A DNA stretch of 64,000 nucleotides from Mycolicibacterium gadium (GTDB lineage Bacteria > Actinomycetota > Actinomycetes > Mycobacteriales > Mycobacteriaceae), in NCBI RefSeq assembly GCF_010728925.1, contig NZ_AP022608.1, positions 1,612,001 through 1,676,000 on the forward strand, given 5' to 3'. Below, piece by piece: positions 26,324 to 36,188 of the stretch; position 1 is the first letter of the stretch; each line of letters begins with the position of its first letter. Both the position numbers and the translations under genes were made by a program. The notes under the pieces were generated by a model. That model had not been told where the DNA came from. It worked only from the letters and a program-made list of their open reading frames with translations, and made no database searches.

Positions 26324-28132
26324 TCAGGCCAGGTAGCTCGGCGGCAGCGAGTCGAACATCACCTTGAGCATCCGCACCGCGTACTCCGAGGATCCGCCGC
26401 CCACGATCAGCGCCGCGAACGCCATATCACCGCGGTACCCGGCGAACCACGAATGCGAGCCACCCGCGAACTCCGCCTCCCCGGTCTTACCCCGCACGTC
26501 ACCCGCGCCCTGGAGATCCTTGGCGGTGCCGTTGGTGACGACCAACCGCATCATCGGCCGCAAGCCGTCGAGAATCTTCGGACTTATCGGTGTCTGGTCG
26601 CCGGTGACCTGGGTCTGGCGGCCTTCGATCAGCTGTGGCACAGGCGTTTTCCCGGCTGCGACCGTCGCTGCGGCCAGCGCCATGCCGAAGGGGCTGACGA
26701 CGACCTTTCCCTGCCCGAAGCCGTCCTCGGTGCGTTCGGCGAGGTCCACCGTCGGCGGTACCGAGCCGGTGACGGTGGTCATGCCCTCGATCGCGTAATC
26801 CGTGCCGATGCCGTATTTCGCGGCTGCCTGCGTCAACCCGCGCGGCGGCATCCGGCTGGCCAGTTCCGCGAAGGTCGTGTTGCACGAACTGGCGAACGCC
26901 CGCGACATCGGCACGGTGCCGAGATCGAACCCGCCGTAGTTGGGCACGGTGCGATGGCCGATGTCCATGGTGCCCGGGCAGGGCAGCAGCGTGTTGGGGG
27001 TGGCCATGTCACGCTCCATCGCGGCCCCCGCGGTGACCATCTTGAAAGTCGACCCCGGCGGGTACAGGCCCGTGGTGGCCAGCGGCCCCTGCGCGTTGGC
27101 CGAGGCGTTCTGCGAGACAGCCAGGATCTCGCCGGTGGACGGCTTGATCGCCACGATCATCGCGGGCTTGCCGGTGAAGTCGACGGCGTTCTGCGCGGCA
27201 TTCTGCACGGCGCGGTCGAGACTGATCGTGATCGACGGCGCCGGCTCGCCCGCCACCTCGTTGAGCACGTCGACGTCGACGTTGTTCTGATTGACGCTCA
27301 CCACGCGCCACCCCGCTTGGCCGTCGAGCTCGTCGACCACCGCCTTCTTGACCTCGTTGACGATCGCCGGCGCGAAAGTCTCATCGGTGGGCATCAATTC
27401 GGCCTGCGCCGTGATCACCACGCCCGGCAGCTGTCCGATCGCGCCAGCCACCCGGTCATGGTCGGACTGCCGAAGTGTGATCAGGTACATCGGCTTCTTC
27501 GACGAACTCGCCTGCTCGGCGAGGCGCTGCGGATCCAGCGTGTTGTCAAACGGCCGCAGCGCATCGACGACCGCGCGCGACGTCGTCATCAGCGAACCGG
27601 CCGCGGTCTGCGCGTCGAGGGAGAAGTTGTAGAGGTAGCCGGGCACCAGGACGTCGGTGCCGCCACGTTCGTTGACCGAGGCCCGTCGCGGCGGGTCGGC
27701 GCGCAGCGCCAGCGTCTGGTTCTCACCGAGCTTCGGGTGCACCCCGGTGGTACTCCAGCGCACTTCCCAGCGGCCCTCGTTGCGGACCATGTTGAGCTGC
27801 CCGTCGTAGGTCCACGTGCGGTCCTTGGGCAGATGCCAGGTGTAGCGGTAGGCGACACTGCCGGTGTCCACGGCGTACTTCGAACTGAGGATCTGCGCGT
27901 CGAGGTGGGTGGCCTGCAGGCCGGCCCATGCATTGTTGAGCGCTTGGCGCGCATCCGCGGGTCGGTCGCTCAACTCGGCGGCGGCCCCGGTGTCCCCGGC
28001 GATCAACGCGGCGAAGAACTGCTCAGCCGTCGGCTCGGGCCCGTCGGGCTTGGGTGTACAGGCCGGTCCGAAGGCGAGGACCACCGCCGCGACCATCAGG
28101 AGGGCGGAAACACGTGATACTGAAGTTGCCAT
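26324..28132 (-). CDS. Penicillin-binding lipoprotein (Rv2864c-like transpeptidase)
   Basis: 602-residue class B-type PBP anchored as a lipoprotein (signal peptide, FGPAC lipobox with Cys 25). The NTF2-like MecA N-domain covers about 33-145, a dimerisation region follows, and the transpeptidase domain shows S-T-F-K (361-364) in YPPGSTFKMV, S-C-N (416-418) and K-T-G (550-552). All three active-site motifs are intact. It cross-links peptidoglycan outside the membrane and is a likely beta-lactam target. Position before the GNAT and ispG genes equals Rv2864c in M. tuberculosis. Confidence 0.92.
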   Translation of the reverse strand: MATSVSRVSALLMVAAVVLAFGPACTPKPDGPEPTAEQFFAALIAGDTGAAAELSDRPADARQALNNAWAGLQATHLDAQILSSKYAVDTGSVAYRYTWHLPKDRTWTYDGQLNMVRNEGRWEVRWSTTGVHPKLGENQTLALRADPPRRASVNERGGTDVLVPGYLYNFSLDAQTAAGSLMTTSRAVVDALRPFDNTLDPQRLAEQASSSKKPMYLITLRQSDHDRVAGAIGQLPGVVITAQAELMPTDETFAPAIVNEVKKAVVDELDGQAGWRVVSVNQNNVDVDVLNEVAGEPAPSITISLDRAVQNAAQNAVDFTGKPAMIVAIKPSTGEILAVSQNASANAQGPLATTGLYPPGSTFKMVTAGAAMERDMATPNTLLPCPGTMDIGHRTVPNYGGFDLGTVPMSRAFASSCNTTFAELASRMPPRGLTQAAAKYGIGTDYAIEGMTTVTGSVPPTVDLAERTEDGFGQGKVVVSPFGMALAAATVAAGKTPVPQLIEGRQTQVTGDQTPISPKILDGLRPMMRLVVTNGTAKDLQGAGDVRGKTGEAEFAGGSHSWFAGYRGDMAFAALIVGGGSSEYAVRMLKVMFDSLPPSYLA

Positions 28133-28209
28133 TGAGGCAGATGTTACGAATCCGAGACCTCAAGATCGTGGAGGCGCGCAACGAATTCCACGATTGATTT
28201 CGACGCGGG

Positions 28210-28869
28210 CTACGGACCCGCGGCCGGGGCCCGCACCACCAACGGCACTGCAGGGAAATAGGCGGCCATCTCCGAGCGCGACTTGCGCAGCACCGCGGTG
28301 CCGTAGCCCTGCTTGCGGTAGTCCGGGTGGATCCAGATCCGGACGTTGACCTCACCGGCGACAAGATCGCCGAAGACCATGCCGATCTTCTGCGGACCGT
28401 GGATCGCGACCAGCCATGCCGCATCCTCGGCGTTGACGCGCTGCAGCCCGGCCTGGATCTCGTCCTCGAGCTCGCCGGCCGGCGCACGCGAACCGTCGCC
28501 CGCCTCCTGCACGTCGGCGGTGCGCGCGGCGAAGATGTCGCGATCGGCGTCGGCGGCGAAGGGTCGCAGCACGATGGCATCGACCGGCCTCGCGGGCTCA
28601 CCCCTGGTGAAGCTCAGCTGATTGTTCAGGTCCTCGAGTTCGGCCGCGATTCGCCGGCGCGAAACCTTGGTGAGCCGATCGAACGACAGCCGCAGCACGG
28701 CCTCGGCAGCAGCGGTCGAAGTGCCGAGATGGCTTGCGATTGCCAGGATCGCGGCGTCGTAGTCCTCGGCTTCGACGACGACATCGAGGAGCTCGTGGCG
28801 CCGTTCGAGCGCGCGCACCAGCGCATCGGCGATCTCGCGGCGTTCGACTCTTGGATCGTCATCGGTCAT
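28210..28869 (-). CDS. GNAT acetyltransferase with N-terminal GyrA-like coiled-coil segment
   Basis: 219 residues. About 95-215 is a GNAT domain, with VRIWIHPDYRKQGYGTAVLRKS as the acetyl-CoA loop. About residues 8-90 look like the distal coiled-coil/tower end of DNA gyrase subunit A: LVRALERRHELLDVVVEAEDYDAAILAIASHLGTSTAAAEAVLRLSFDRLTKVSRRRIAAELEDLNNQL shares the heptad pattern and the A-x-A-x-L...RL...R-R-I...L positions of GyrA. A fusion that docks on, mimics or modifies gyrase is a possible reading; it is inference. Substrate unknown. Separate from the neighbouring GNAT at 28896. Confidence 0.75.
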   Translation of the reverse strand: MTDDDPRVERREIADALVRALERRHELLDVVVEAEDYDAAILAIASHLGTSTAAAEAVLRLSFDRLTKVSRRRIAAELEDLNNQLSFTRGEPARPVDAIVLRPFAADADRDIFAARTADVQEAGDGSRAPAGELEDEIQAGLQRVNAEDAAWLVAIHGPQKIGMVFGDLVAGEVNVRIWIHPDYRKQGYGTAVLRKSRSEMAAYFPAVPLVVRAPAAGP

Positions 28870-28895
28870 TCTCCGAGCGTAGAGGCACGCCGGAA

Positions 28896-29750
28896 TCAGT
28901 CGAGCAGAACCGTCGCGAACGTGCCGACCTGTGTGAAGCCGATCCGGTCATACGTGGCGCGGGCGACGGTATTGAAGCTGTTGACGTACAGGCTCGCGGT
29001 GCGCCCACCGCGGACCACCGCCGCGGCCAGGGTCGCGGTCCCCGCGGTGCCGATTCCGTGGCCGCGCCAATCGGGATGGACCCAGACGCCCTGGATCTGC
29101 CCGACGGACGGCGACTGGGACCCGACCTCCGCCTTGAAGACCACCTGACCTCGTTCGAAGCGGGCCCACGCGCGGCCGGCGGCGATCAACCCCGCGACGC
29201 GGCGCCGGTAACCGCGGCCGCCGTCACCGATCCGCGGGTCGATGCCCACCTCGCCGATGAACATGTCGATGGCCGCGACCAGGTATGCATCGAGCTCGTC
29301 GGCACGCACCTGGCGGACATTCGGGTCGATCGCGCAGATGGGCGGAGTGCTCAGCGCCATCAGCGGTTGATGCTCGCGCACGTCGCGGGCCGCGCCCCAG
29401 GCGTGCTCGAGCCGCTGCCACATCGGGAGCACCATCTCGGCGCGGCCGACCAAAGACGAACAACGCCGAGGAGTGCTCATCGCTTTGTCGGCGAATGCGT
29501 ACATATCGTCGACGCCGCCGCGCAGCGGTATCAGGTTCGCCCCTGCGTAACAGAGGGATTCGGTAGGGCGCCGACGGGTCCAGAGCTCGCCGCCGATCGC
29601 CGCGGGCTCGATGCCGTGCTCGACCACCCGCGAAGCCACCATGCAGCTGCCGACCGGATCCTCGTCCAGGACGCGGTACACCTCACCCGCTTCGCGTACC
29701 AATGAAACCCGTCGTTCATCGACGCGGCGAAACAGCGGAGGAGCCGACAT
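28896..29750 (-). CDS. GNAT-family acetyltransferase with DUF4081 N-domain (Rv2867c-like)
   Basis: 284 residues, the length I know for Rv2867c. The N-terminal half (about 1-130) is the DUF4081 region (VYRVLDEDPVGSCMVASRVVEHG...ELW). The C-terminal half (about 150-284) is a GNAT fold with QGVWVHPDWRGHGIGTAGTATL as acetyl-CoA loop and YVNSFNTVARATYDRIGFTQVGTFATVLLD as the last strand set. Conserved position directly downstream of ispG in mycobacteria. Acceptor substrate not known. Confidence 0.88.
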   Translation of the reverse strand: MSAPPLFRRVDERRVSLVREAGEVYRVLDEDPVGSCMVASRVVEHGIEPAAIGGELWTRRRPTESLCYAGANLIPLRGGVDDMYAFADKAMSTPRRCSSLVGRAEMVLPMWQRLEHAWGAARDVREHQPLMALSTPPICAIDPNVRQVRADELDAYLVAAIDMFIGEVGIDPRIGDGGRGYRRRVAGLIAAGRAWARFERGQVVFKAEVGSQSPSVGQIQGVWVHPDWRGHGIGTAGTATLAAAVVRGGRTASLYVNSFNTVARATYDRIGFTQVGTFATVLLD

Positions 29751-29838
29751 GGAGACTCTTTCTAACCGATCCGTGACGGTGCGGTGACCCCGATCCGATG
29801 TCGCCGCCGGAGCGGCGCCGTGCTCACCGGGCCATCCC

Positions 29839-31011
29839 TCAGCTTACGGTCACAACCGGCGAACCGCTGGCGTCTGATCCGGACGCCGGACCCATTTCTT
29901 CGGCGATTCGCATCGCCTCTTCGATCAGCGTCTCGACGATCTGGTGCTCGGGCACGGTCTTGATGACCTCACCCTTGACGAAGATCTGGCCCTTACCGTT
30001 GCCGGACGCCACGCCGAGGTCGGCCTCGCGCGCCTCACCCGGCCCGTTGACGACGCAGCCCATGACCGCGACGCGCAGCGGAACCTCCATGCCCTCAAGG
30101 CCCGCGGTCACCTCGTTGGCCAAGGTGTAGACGTCGACCTGCGCGCGGCCACACGACGGACACGACACGATCTCCAGACCACGCGGCCGCAGATTCAGCG
30201 ATTCGAGGATCTGGTTACCGACCTTGACCTCTTCGGCGGGCGGCGCGGACAGCGAGACACGGATGGTGTCACCGATGCCCTTGGACAGCAGCGCCCCGAA
30301 CGCGACCGCTGACTTGATGGTGCCCTGGAACGCCGGCCCGGCCTCGGTCACGCCGAGATGCAGCGGGTAGTCGCTCTTGGATGCCAGCAGTTCGTAGGCC
30401 GCGACCATGACGACGGGGTCGTTGTGCTTGACGCTGATCTTGATATCGCCAAATCCGTGCTCCTCGAACAGCGAGGCCTCCCAGAGCGCGGACTCGACGA
30501 GCGCCTCCGGCGTGGCCTTGCCGTACTTCTCCATGAATCGCTTGTCCAGGGAGCCGGCGTTGACGCCGATACGGATCGGAATGCCCGCCGCCCCTGCGGC
30601 TTTGGCGACTTCCCCGACCCGGCCGTCGAATTCCTTGATGTTGCCGGGATTCACGCGCACCGCCGCACAGCCCGCGTCGATCGCGGCGAAGATGTACTTG
30701 GGCTGGAAGTGGATGTCGGCGATGACGGGGATCTTCGACTTCTTCGCGATCGCGGGCAGCGCGTCGGCGTCTTCCTGTCGCGGGCAGGCGACGCGCACGA
30801 TGTCGCAGCCCGAGGCCGTCAGCTCGGCGATCTGCTGCAGGGTCGCGTTGATGTCGTGTGTCTTCGTCGTGCACATCGACTGCACGGCGATCGGATAGTC
30901 ACTACCCACGCCGACGTCGCCCACCATGAGCTGACGCGTCTTGCGGCGCGGGGACAGGGTCGGCGCCGGTGGCGCCGGTATCCCCAGACCGATGCTTTGG
31001 GTGGAGGTCAC
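29839..31011 (-). CDS. ispG: 4-hydroxy-3-methylbut-2-en-1-yl diphosphate synthase IspG (GcpE)
   Basis: Penultimate enzyme of the MEP isoprenoid pathway, converting methylerythritol cyclodiphosphate to HMBPP with a [4Fe-4S] cluster. 390 residues: TIM-barrel domain with [25 protein letters not shown] and [28 protein letters not shown]. The cluster domain has Cys 284 and 287 ([11 protein letters not shown]) and Cys 319 ([13 protein letters not shown]) plus the catalytic Glu 326. Eleven bases separate it from rip1; dxr, two genes upstream, acts earlier in the same pathway. Confidence 0.96.
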   Translation of the reverse strand: MTSTQSIGLGIPAPPAPTLSPRRKTRQLMVGDVGVGSDYPIAVQSMCTTKTHDINATLQQIAELTASGCDIVRVACPRQEDADALPAIAKKSKIPVIADIHFQPKYIFAAIDAGCAAVRVNPGNIKEFDGRVGEVAKAAGAAGIPIRIGVNAGSLDKRFMEKYGKATPEALVESALWEASLFEEHGFGDIKISVKHNDPVVMVAAYELLASKSDYPLHLGVTEAGPAFQGTIKSAVAFGALLSKGIGDTIRVSLSAPPAEEVKVGNQILESLNLRPRGLEIVSCPSCGRAQVDVYTLANEVTAGLEGMEVPLRVAVMGCVVNGPGEAREADLGVASGNGKGQIFVKGEVIKTVPEHQIVETLIEEAMRIAEEMGPASGSDASGSPVVTVS

Positions 31012-31022
31012 GACTTCTTCTC

Positions 31023-32237
31023 CTACTGGAACAACCTGATCGGGTTGACCAGGTCAGCGGTGACGGTCAGCAGCATGTATCCGACCACTACGAACAAAAT
31101 GATGTAGGTGGCCGGCATCAGCTTGAGGTAGTTGACGGGTGCCGCGGCCACCTTGCCGCGCGCCGACCGGATCATGTTGCGGATCTTCTCGTACCACGCA
31201 ACGGCGATGTGCCCGCCGTCGAAGGGCAGCAGCGGCACCAGGTTGATCGCGCCGAGCACGAAGTTGAGCTGGGCCAGGAAGAACCAGAACGCGACCCACA
31301 GCCCGGCGTCCACGGTGTCGCCGCCGATGATGCTGGCGCCGACGACGCTGATCGGCGTTTCCGGGTCACGCTCCCCACCGCCGATCGACTGCACCAGCGC
31401 ACCGATCTTGGTCGGGATCTTGGCCAGTGACTTGCCGAGTTCGACGGCCAGGTCCCCGGTGAACGCGAAGGTGCCCGGGACCGCAGACAACGGGTTGTAC
31501 TGCGTCGGCCCGAAGTACGCGGCGGCGATGCCGATGGCGCCGACGGTCGAGGGCTGGTCGCCGTCGCCGGTGAACCGCTGCGTGCGGGTGACGTCGACGA
31601 CCGCGCTGGCGGGCTGTCCGTCGCGCTCGTAGACGACGGTGGTCGGTCCGGAGGCCTTCTGCAGTGCGGTCCTGGCCTCGTCGAAGGTGCTGACGGGCGT
31701 GTCGCCGACCTTGACGATCACGTCGCCGGCACGAATACCGGCCTCGGCGGCCGGCCCGGGACCGGTGCAGTCAGCCACCTCGTCCTTGCTGATTTGCGCT
31801 GCAACACAACCGGTTTCACCGACGATGGCCTGGGTTGGCGGATGCAGGTTGGGCAGTCCCCAGATCACCGCGATGGCATAGATGAGTACGAGGCCGACGA
31901 CGAAGTTCATGGCGGGGCCGGCGGCCAACACAGCGGTGCGTTTCCACGTCTTCTGCCTGTACATCGCGTACTGCCGGTCCTCGGGTGCGATTTCGTCGAC
32001 CGAGGTCATTCCGGCGATGTCGCAGAAGCCGCCCAACGGGATGGCCTTGACTCCGTACTCGGTTTCGCCAAGCTTGTTGGGCCGCCGCGTCGACCACAGC
32101 GTCGGGCCGAAGCCGACGAAGTAGCGGCGCACCTTCATCCCGGTGGCGCGCGCCACCCACATGTGCCCGCATTCATGCAGTGCAACCGACAAGAGGATGC
32201 ACAACGCGAACGCGATGATGCCGAGCACGAACATCAT
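31023..32237 (-). CDS. rip1: Site-2 zinc metalloprotease Rip1
   Basis: Intramembrane protease of the RseP/S2P family that cleaves anti-sigma factors (RsmA, RskA, RslA in M. tuberculosis). 404 residues: H-E-C-G-H at 21-25 in the first membrane helix, [10 protein letters not shown] loop, a PDZ domain (about 130-230, [24 protein letters not shown]), and the third metal ligand in [18 protein letters not shown]. The last hydrophobic helix ends near residue 400. Overlaps dxr by four bases (ATGA). RskA controls SigK, whose likely targets mpt83 and mpt70 lie just upstream in this window. Confidence 0.95.
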   Translation of the reverse strand: MMFVLGIIAFALCILLSVALHECGHMWVARATGMKVRRYFVGFGPTLWSTRRPNKLGETEYGVKAIPLGGFCDIAGMTSVDEIAPEDRQYAMYRQKTWKRTAVLAAGPAMNFVVGLVLIYAIAVIWGLPNLHPPTQAIVGETGCVAAQISKDEVADCTGPGPAAEAGIRAGDVIVKVGDTPVSTFDEARTALQKASGPTTVVYERDGQPASAVVDVTRTQRFTGDGDQPSTVGAIGIAAAYFGPTQYNPLSAVPGTFAFTGDLAVELGKSLAKIPTKIGALVQSIGGGERDPETPISVVGASIIGGDTVDAGLWVAFWFFLAQLNFVLGAINLVPLLPFDGGHIAVAWYEKIRNMIRSARGKVAAAPVNYLKLMPATYIILFVVVGYMLLTVTADLVNPIRLFQ

Positions 32238-33406
32238 TTGGTGAGTAGTCCTTTTCTTGAAATCTCCCGCTCGACTTCGCGCTTTGCCCAGTCGCGGGCC
32301 CAGCGCTGAGCATCGAGTACCTCATCCACGGTAGCGGGTTCGGCGGCCCACTGGTCGGCAGCACGCAGGACCTCGGCGATTGTTCCCACAATGGCCGGAA
32401 ATCCGATGCTCCCCTCGAGGAAGGCGGCCGCGGCCTCCTCATTCGCTGCGTTGTACACCGCGGTGAGGCAACCACCGCGCTGGCCGGCCTGCCTGGCGAG
32501 GTCGACGGCCGGAAACACCTCGTCGTCCAGCGGCAGGAACTCCCAGGTCGAGGCGGTGCGGAAGTCGCACGCCGACGCCGCGGCGGGCACCCGGGCCGGC
32601 CAGCCCAGTGCCAGCGCGATCGGCAGCTTCATATCGGGCGGGCTGGCCTGGGCCAGCGTCGAACCGTCGGTGAAGGTGACCATCGAGTGCACGATCGACT
32701 GCGGATGCACAACCACCTCGATGCGGGCGTAGTCGATGCCGAACAGCAGATGCGTCTCGATCAGTTCGAGGCCCTTGTTCACCAGGGTGGCCGAGTTGAG
32801 CGTGTTCATCGGGCCCATCGACCAGGTCGGGTGCTTGCCCGCCTGCTCGGGGGTGACGGAGTCGAGATCGCCTGCCGACCACCCCAGGAAGGGCCCACCC
32901 GACGCGGTGAGCACGATCTTCGCGACCTCGTCTGCGGTGCCTCCGCGCAGGCACTGCGCCATCGCGGAGTGTTCGGAGTCCACGGGGACGATCTGGCCGG
33001 GTTTGGCCGCCTTGAGCACCAGCGGCCCGCCCGCGACCAGTGACTCCTTGTTGGCGAGCGCGAGCCTGGCGCCGCTGTTCAAGGCGGCCAGCGTGGGTTT
33101 GAGGCCGAGCGCGCCGACGAGTGCGTTGAGCACGACGTCCGCTTCGGTGTTCTCGACGAGGCGGGTGGCGGCGTCCGGTCCCGCATAGGTCACCTCGCCG
33201 ACCTGCGCGGCCGATGCCTCGTCGGCGATGGCGACGTTCGTCACACCGGTCTCGGCGAGCTGCCGGGCCAGTAGGCGCGGGGTGCCGCCGCGCGCCGCCA
33301 GGCCCACGACCTCGAAGCGGTCCGGGTTGGCGGCGATGACCTCCAGCGCCTGGGTGCCGATCGACCCGGTACTGCCGAGGATCAGCACGCGCTGCCTGTT
33401 GGTCAC
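32234..33406 (-). CDS. dxr: 1-deoxy-D-xylulose 5-phosphate reductoisomerase
   Basis: MEP-pathway enzyme making methylerythritol phosphate with NADPH. About 390 residues from GTG 33406 ([21 protein letters not shown]); a longer frame to 33487 lacks support. NADPH loop [20 protein letters not shown], metal/substrate motif PVDSEHSA, the flexible loop [22 protein letters not shown] and the [14 protein letters not shown] region all match the family. First gene of dxr-rip1-ispG, the order found in M. tuberculosis. Confidence 0.95.
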   Translation of the reverse strand: MTNRQRVLILGSTGSIGTQALEVIAANPDRFEVVGLAARGGTPRLLARQLAETGVTNVAIADEASAAQVGEVTYAGPDAATRLVENTEADVVLNALVGALGLKPTLAALNSGARLALANKESLVAGGPLVLKAAKPGQIVPVDSEHSAMAQCLRGGTADEVAKIVLTASGGPFLGWSAGDLDSVTPEQAGKHPTWSMGPMNTLNSATLVNKGLELIETHLLFGIDYARIEVVVHPQSIVHSMVTFTDGSTLAQASPPDMKLPIALALGWPARVPAAASACDFRTASTWEFLPLDDEVFPAVDLARQAGQRGGCLTAVYNAANEEAAAAFLEGSIGFPAIVGTIAEVLRAADQWAAEPATVDEVLDAQRWARDWAKREVEREISRKGLLTK

Positions 33407-33473
33407 CGAACCATTGTGACGCCCCGGGTGTGCCACAGTCCCGTCCGCCGGGGCCGCGACCGATCGACGGCGC

Positions 33474-33494
33474 CAAATGTGACGCAAATGTGAC
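33474..33494 (+). repeat. Tandem CAAATGTGAC direct repeat before the mpt83 promoter
   Basis: Two identical ten-base copies (33474-33483 and 33485-33494) spaced eleven bases, one helical turn, ending 15 bases before the proposed -35 element of mpt83. Possible activator site; no protein assigned. Confidence 0.45.
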
Positions 33495-33509
33495 CACTCG
33501 GCAAGGCGG

Positions 33510-33537
33510 CAATCCGTGCGTCACGTCACATCGAATC
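33510..33537 (+). promoter_or_regulatory. SigK-like promoter of mpt83
   Basis: CAATCC (33510-33515), 16 bases, then CGAATC (33532-33537). As I remember it, the published SigK consensus is close to CCATCC-N16/17-(C)CGAAT. The same arrangement stands before mpt70 in this window, and both genes belong to the SigK regulon in M. tuberculosis. Confidence 0.6.
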
Positions 33538-33593
33538 CCGTTCGTCAACCAAAGGGCGGCAACACGGTCGTCCGACACAAGGGATGGGAACCC

Positions 33594-34280
33594 ATGAGAA
33601 CACTCCACCGTAAGACGGTCGCCGCTGCCGGCCTGGGCGCACTCGCAATCTTCGGCGCAGTCTCGTGCTCCAGCGACAGTTCGTCCGAGTCCTCCGAGGC
33701 CGCGTCGACCACATCGGCCGCCGCCGAGACGACAACGTCTGCCGCGGCATCACCGACCACGACCGCGATGGCCGATCCCGCCGCGAACCTCGTCGGGACC
33801 GGGTGTGCGGCGTACGCCGAGCAGGTGCCGGAAGGCCCGGGATCGGTGACGGGTATGGCCCAGGATCCGGTCGCGGTCGCGGCGTCCAACAACCCGATGC
33901 TCAAGACGCTGACGCAGGCGCTGTCGGGTCAGCTCAACCCCAATGTGAACCTGGTCGACACGCTGAACAGCAATCCCGCGCTGACGGTGTTCGCGCCGAC
34001 CGACGACGCCTTCGCGAAGATCGATGCGGCCACCCTCGAGACGTTGAAGACCGACTCGGATCTGCTGACCAGCATCCTGACCTATCACGTGGTCGAGGGC
34101 CAGGCCAGCCCCTCGGCGGTCGCAGGTGAGCACCAGACGCTCGAAGGCGGATCGGTGAACGTCACCGGGGCCGGTCCCGACCTGAAGGTCAATGACGCCG
34201 GATTGGTGTGCGGTGGTGTGCAGACCGCCAATGCGACGGTCTACATGATCGACACCGTGCTGATGCCCCCGGCCAACTAG
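33594..34280 (+). CDS. mpt83: MPT83-like fasciclin-domain lipoprotein
   Basis: 228 residues from ATG 33594. Signal peptide with lipobox FGAVSC (acylated Cys about 25), a Ser/Thr/Ala-rich linker (about 26-60, likely O-glycosylated by analogy), then one FAS1 domain (about 65-228) containing [42 protein letters not shown] and [10 protein letters not shown]. Two Cys in the FAS1 domain (GTGCAAY and LVCGGV) presumably pair as in MPT70. Surface-anchored, proposed adhesin/antigen. Gene order mpt83-dipZ-mpt70 equals Rv2873-Rv2875. Confidence 0.92.
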   Translation: MRTLHRKTVAAAGLGALAIFGAVSCSSDSSSESSEAASTTSAAAETTTSAAASPTTTAMADPAANLVGTGCAAYAEQVPEGPGSVTGMAQDPVAVAASNNPMLKTLTQALSGQLNPNVNLVDTLNSNPALTVFAPTDDAFAKIDAATLETLKTDSDLLTSILTYHVVEGQASPSAVAGEHQTLEGGSVNVTGAGPDLKVNDAGLVCGGVQTANATVYMIDTVLMPPAN

Positions 34281-34301
34281 GCCTTTCTTCACCTCTGCTC
34301 G

Positions 34302-34338
34302 CGAGCTGGGCCCACCGACTCGGTGTGGGCCCAGCTCG
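34302..34338 (+). terminator. Strong hairpin between mpt83 and dipZ
   Basis: A perfect 14-base-pair stem (34302-34315 with 34325-34338, arms beginning CGAGCTGGGCCCAC) around a 9-base loop, 21 bases after the mpt83 stop and 19 before dipZ. No U-tract. It may terminate or attenuate read-through so that the antigen is made in excess over DipZ. Confidence 0.6.
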
Positions 34339-34357
34339 TCCTATCTAGGAAACGGCC

Positions 34358-36097
34358 ATGTTCACGCTCGCACTCATCGGCTTTCTGGGCGGATTGATCA
34401 CCGGCATCTCTCCGTGCATCCTTCCCGTCCTTCCGGTGATCTTCTTCTCCGGCACGCAAGGCACACGTGCCGACGAGTCCGGCGGTGCAGGCGCCGTGGC
34501 GGTCGCCACCAAGCCCGCTTTATCGGACCGGTTGCGGCCCTACCGTGTGATCGCGGGGCTGGTCTTGAGTTTCAGCGTGGTCACGTTGGCGGGCTCTGCC
34601 CTGCTGTCTCTGCTACACCTGCCGCAGGATGCCATCCGGTGGGTCGCGCTGATCGCGTTGGTGATGATCGGCACCGGGTTGATCTTCCCGAAATTCGAGG
34701 CGCTGCTGGAGAAGCCGTTCTCCAAACTGCCACAGAAGCAGTTCGGCTCCGGCAGTAGCGGTTTCGGCCTCGGCCTCGCGCTGGGCGTGCTGTACGTACC
34801 GTGCGCCGGACCGGTGCTGGCAGCCATCGTCATCGCGGGAGCGACGGGAACGATCGGCCTTCCCACCATCGTCTTGACCCTGGCGTTCGCCGTCGGCGCG
34901 GCGCTTCCGCTGCTGTTCTTCGCTCTGGCAGGTCGTCGTGTGGCCGAGCGGGTGGCGGCGTTCCGGCGACGCCAGCGCGAGATCCGTGTCACCGCAGGCA
35001 TTGTGACCATCCTGCTGGCCGTGGCCCTCGCGTTCAATGTCCCCGCCGCGTTGCAGCGCGCGATCCCGGACTACACCGGCACGCTGCAGGAGCGCGTCGG
35101 CGGCGACGAGCAGATTCGCGAGAAGCTCAACCTGGCAGGCCTGGTCAACGATCAGAACAGAGAGCTGGCGAACTGCAGCAACGGCGCCCCTGAGCTGGAA
35201 AGCTGCGGCTCCGCACCGGACATCAAGAACATCACCGCCTGGCTGAACACCCCGAACGGCTCGGCGGTGGACCTGAAGTCGTTGCGCGGCAAGGTGGTAC
35301 TCGTCGACTTCTGGGCGTACTCGTGCATCAACTGCCAGCGCGCCGCCCCACACCTCGTCGACTGGTACGACACCTACCGCGATGTCGGTTTCGAGGTGAT
35401 CGGCGTGCACACGCCGGAGTATGCCTTCGAACGGGTCGAAGGCAATGTGGCCTCTGGCGCACGAGATCTGGGCATCACCTATCCCGTCGCGTTGGACAAC
35501 GGCTATTCGACGTGGACGAACTACCGCAACCGCTACTGGCCGGCCAAGTACCTCATCGACGCTTCCGGCACCGTGCGCCATATCAAGTTCGGAGAGGGCG
35601 ACTACGACGTCACCGAGCGCCTGATACGCCAGCTGATCTCGGAGGCCGACCCTTCGGCGCAGCTACCGCCACCGGTCGACGCCCAAGACATGACTCCGTC
35701 CGAGGAGACGACGCCCGAGACATATCTCAGTGTCGGCAAGGTGGTCAACTACGGCGGCACCGGCACGTACGACGAGGGATCTTTCAATTTCAGCTATCCA
35801 CAACAGCTTCGGAACGACAGCTTTGCGCTGACCGGCGACTGGGCGCTCGACTATCAGGGTGCAACGTCGCGGGGCGACAACTCCGGTATCGCGCTGAACT
35901 ATCACGCCAAAGACGTCTACATCGTGGCCGGCGGCACCGGTACTTTGACCGTCACCCGCAACGGCGCGAAATCCACCGTGCCTGTCAGCGGTCCGCCGAC
36001 ACTGCATCAGATTGTCGATGACCCGGGGATCGGCGAAGGACGGATCGAGGTCGCGGTACCTGCGGGATTGCAAATCTTTTCGTTTACCTACGGCTGA
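34358..36097 (+). CDS. dipZ: DipZ: CcdA-like membrane domain fused to secreted thioredoxin domain
   Basis: 579 residues carrying electrons across the membrane. Residues about 1-230 form the CcdA-type domain of six helices with redox Cys 20 ([10 protein letters not shown]) and Cys 149 ([11 protein letters not shown]). Residues about 290-430 are a thioredoxin/TlpA-like domain with C-I-N-C at 323-326 in [17 protein letters not shown]. The C-terminal 130 residues are beta-rich (carbohydrate-binding-like, as in M. tuberculosis DipZ). Probably keeps extracytoplasmic disulfides in order, including those of the neighbouring fasciclin proteins. The protein is shorter than the M. tuberculosis protein as I remember it. 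Confidence 0.92.
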   Translation: MFTLALIGFLGGLITGISPCILPVLPVIFFSGTQGTRADESGGAGAVAVATKPALSDRLRPYRVIAGLVLSFSVVTLAGSALLSLLHLPQDAIRWVALIALVMIGTGLIFPKFEALLEKPFSKLPQKQFGSGSSGFGLGLALGVLYVPCAGPVLAAIVIAGATGTIGLPTIVLTLAFAVGAALPLLFFALAGRRVAERVAAFRRRQREIRVTAGIVTILLAVALAFNVPAALQRAIPDYTGTLQERVGGDEQIREKLNLAGLVNDQNRELANCSNGAPELESCGSAPDIKNITAWLNTPNGSAVDLKSLRGKVVLVDFWAYSCINCQRAAPHLVDWYDTYRDVGFEVIGVHTPEYAFERVEGNVASGARDLGITYPVALDNGYSTWTNYRNRYWPAKYLIDASGTVRHIKFGEGDYDVTERLIRQLISEADPSAQLPPPVDAQDMTPSEETTPETYLSVGKVVNYGGTGTYDEGSFNFSYPQQLRNDSFALTGDWALDYQGATSRGDNSGIALNYHAKDVYIVAGGTGTLTVTRNGAKSTVPVSGPPTLHQIVDDPGIGEGRIEVAVPAGLQIFSFTYG

Positions 36098-36101
36098 TGA
36101 C

Positions 36102-36129
36102 CCATCCGCGCCGCGCACGGCTCCGAATA
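36102..36129 (+). promoter_or_regulatory. SigK-like promoter of mpt70
   Basis: CCATCC (36102-36107), 16 bases, then CGAATA (36124-36129), a full match to the SigK pattern as I recall it. It starts five bases after the dipZ stop and precedes the mpt70 ATG by 59 bases. Confidence 0.65.
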
Positions 36130-36188
36130 CCTGATGACGTGACAAACGAGGCGGCATAAGCCGTCCCCAACGAAAGGAAGCGAATTAC

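Noticed and set aside
26453..28117. Long open frame (554 codons) on the plus strand opposite the PBP lipoprotein gene
   Set aside because: It mirrors the PBP gene in high-GC DNA; its Arg/Gly/His-rich text has no domain, while the minus strand shows all PBP motifs.
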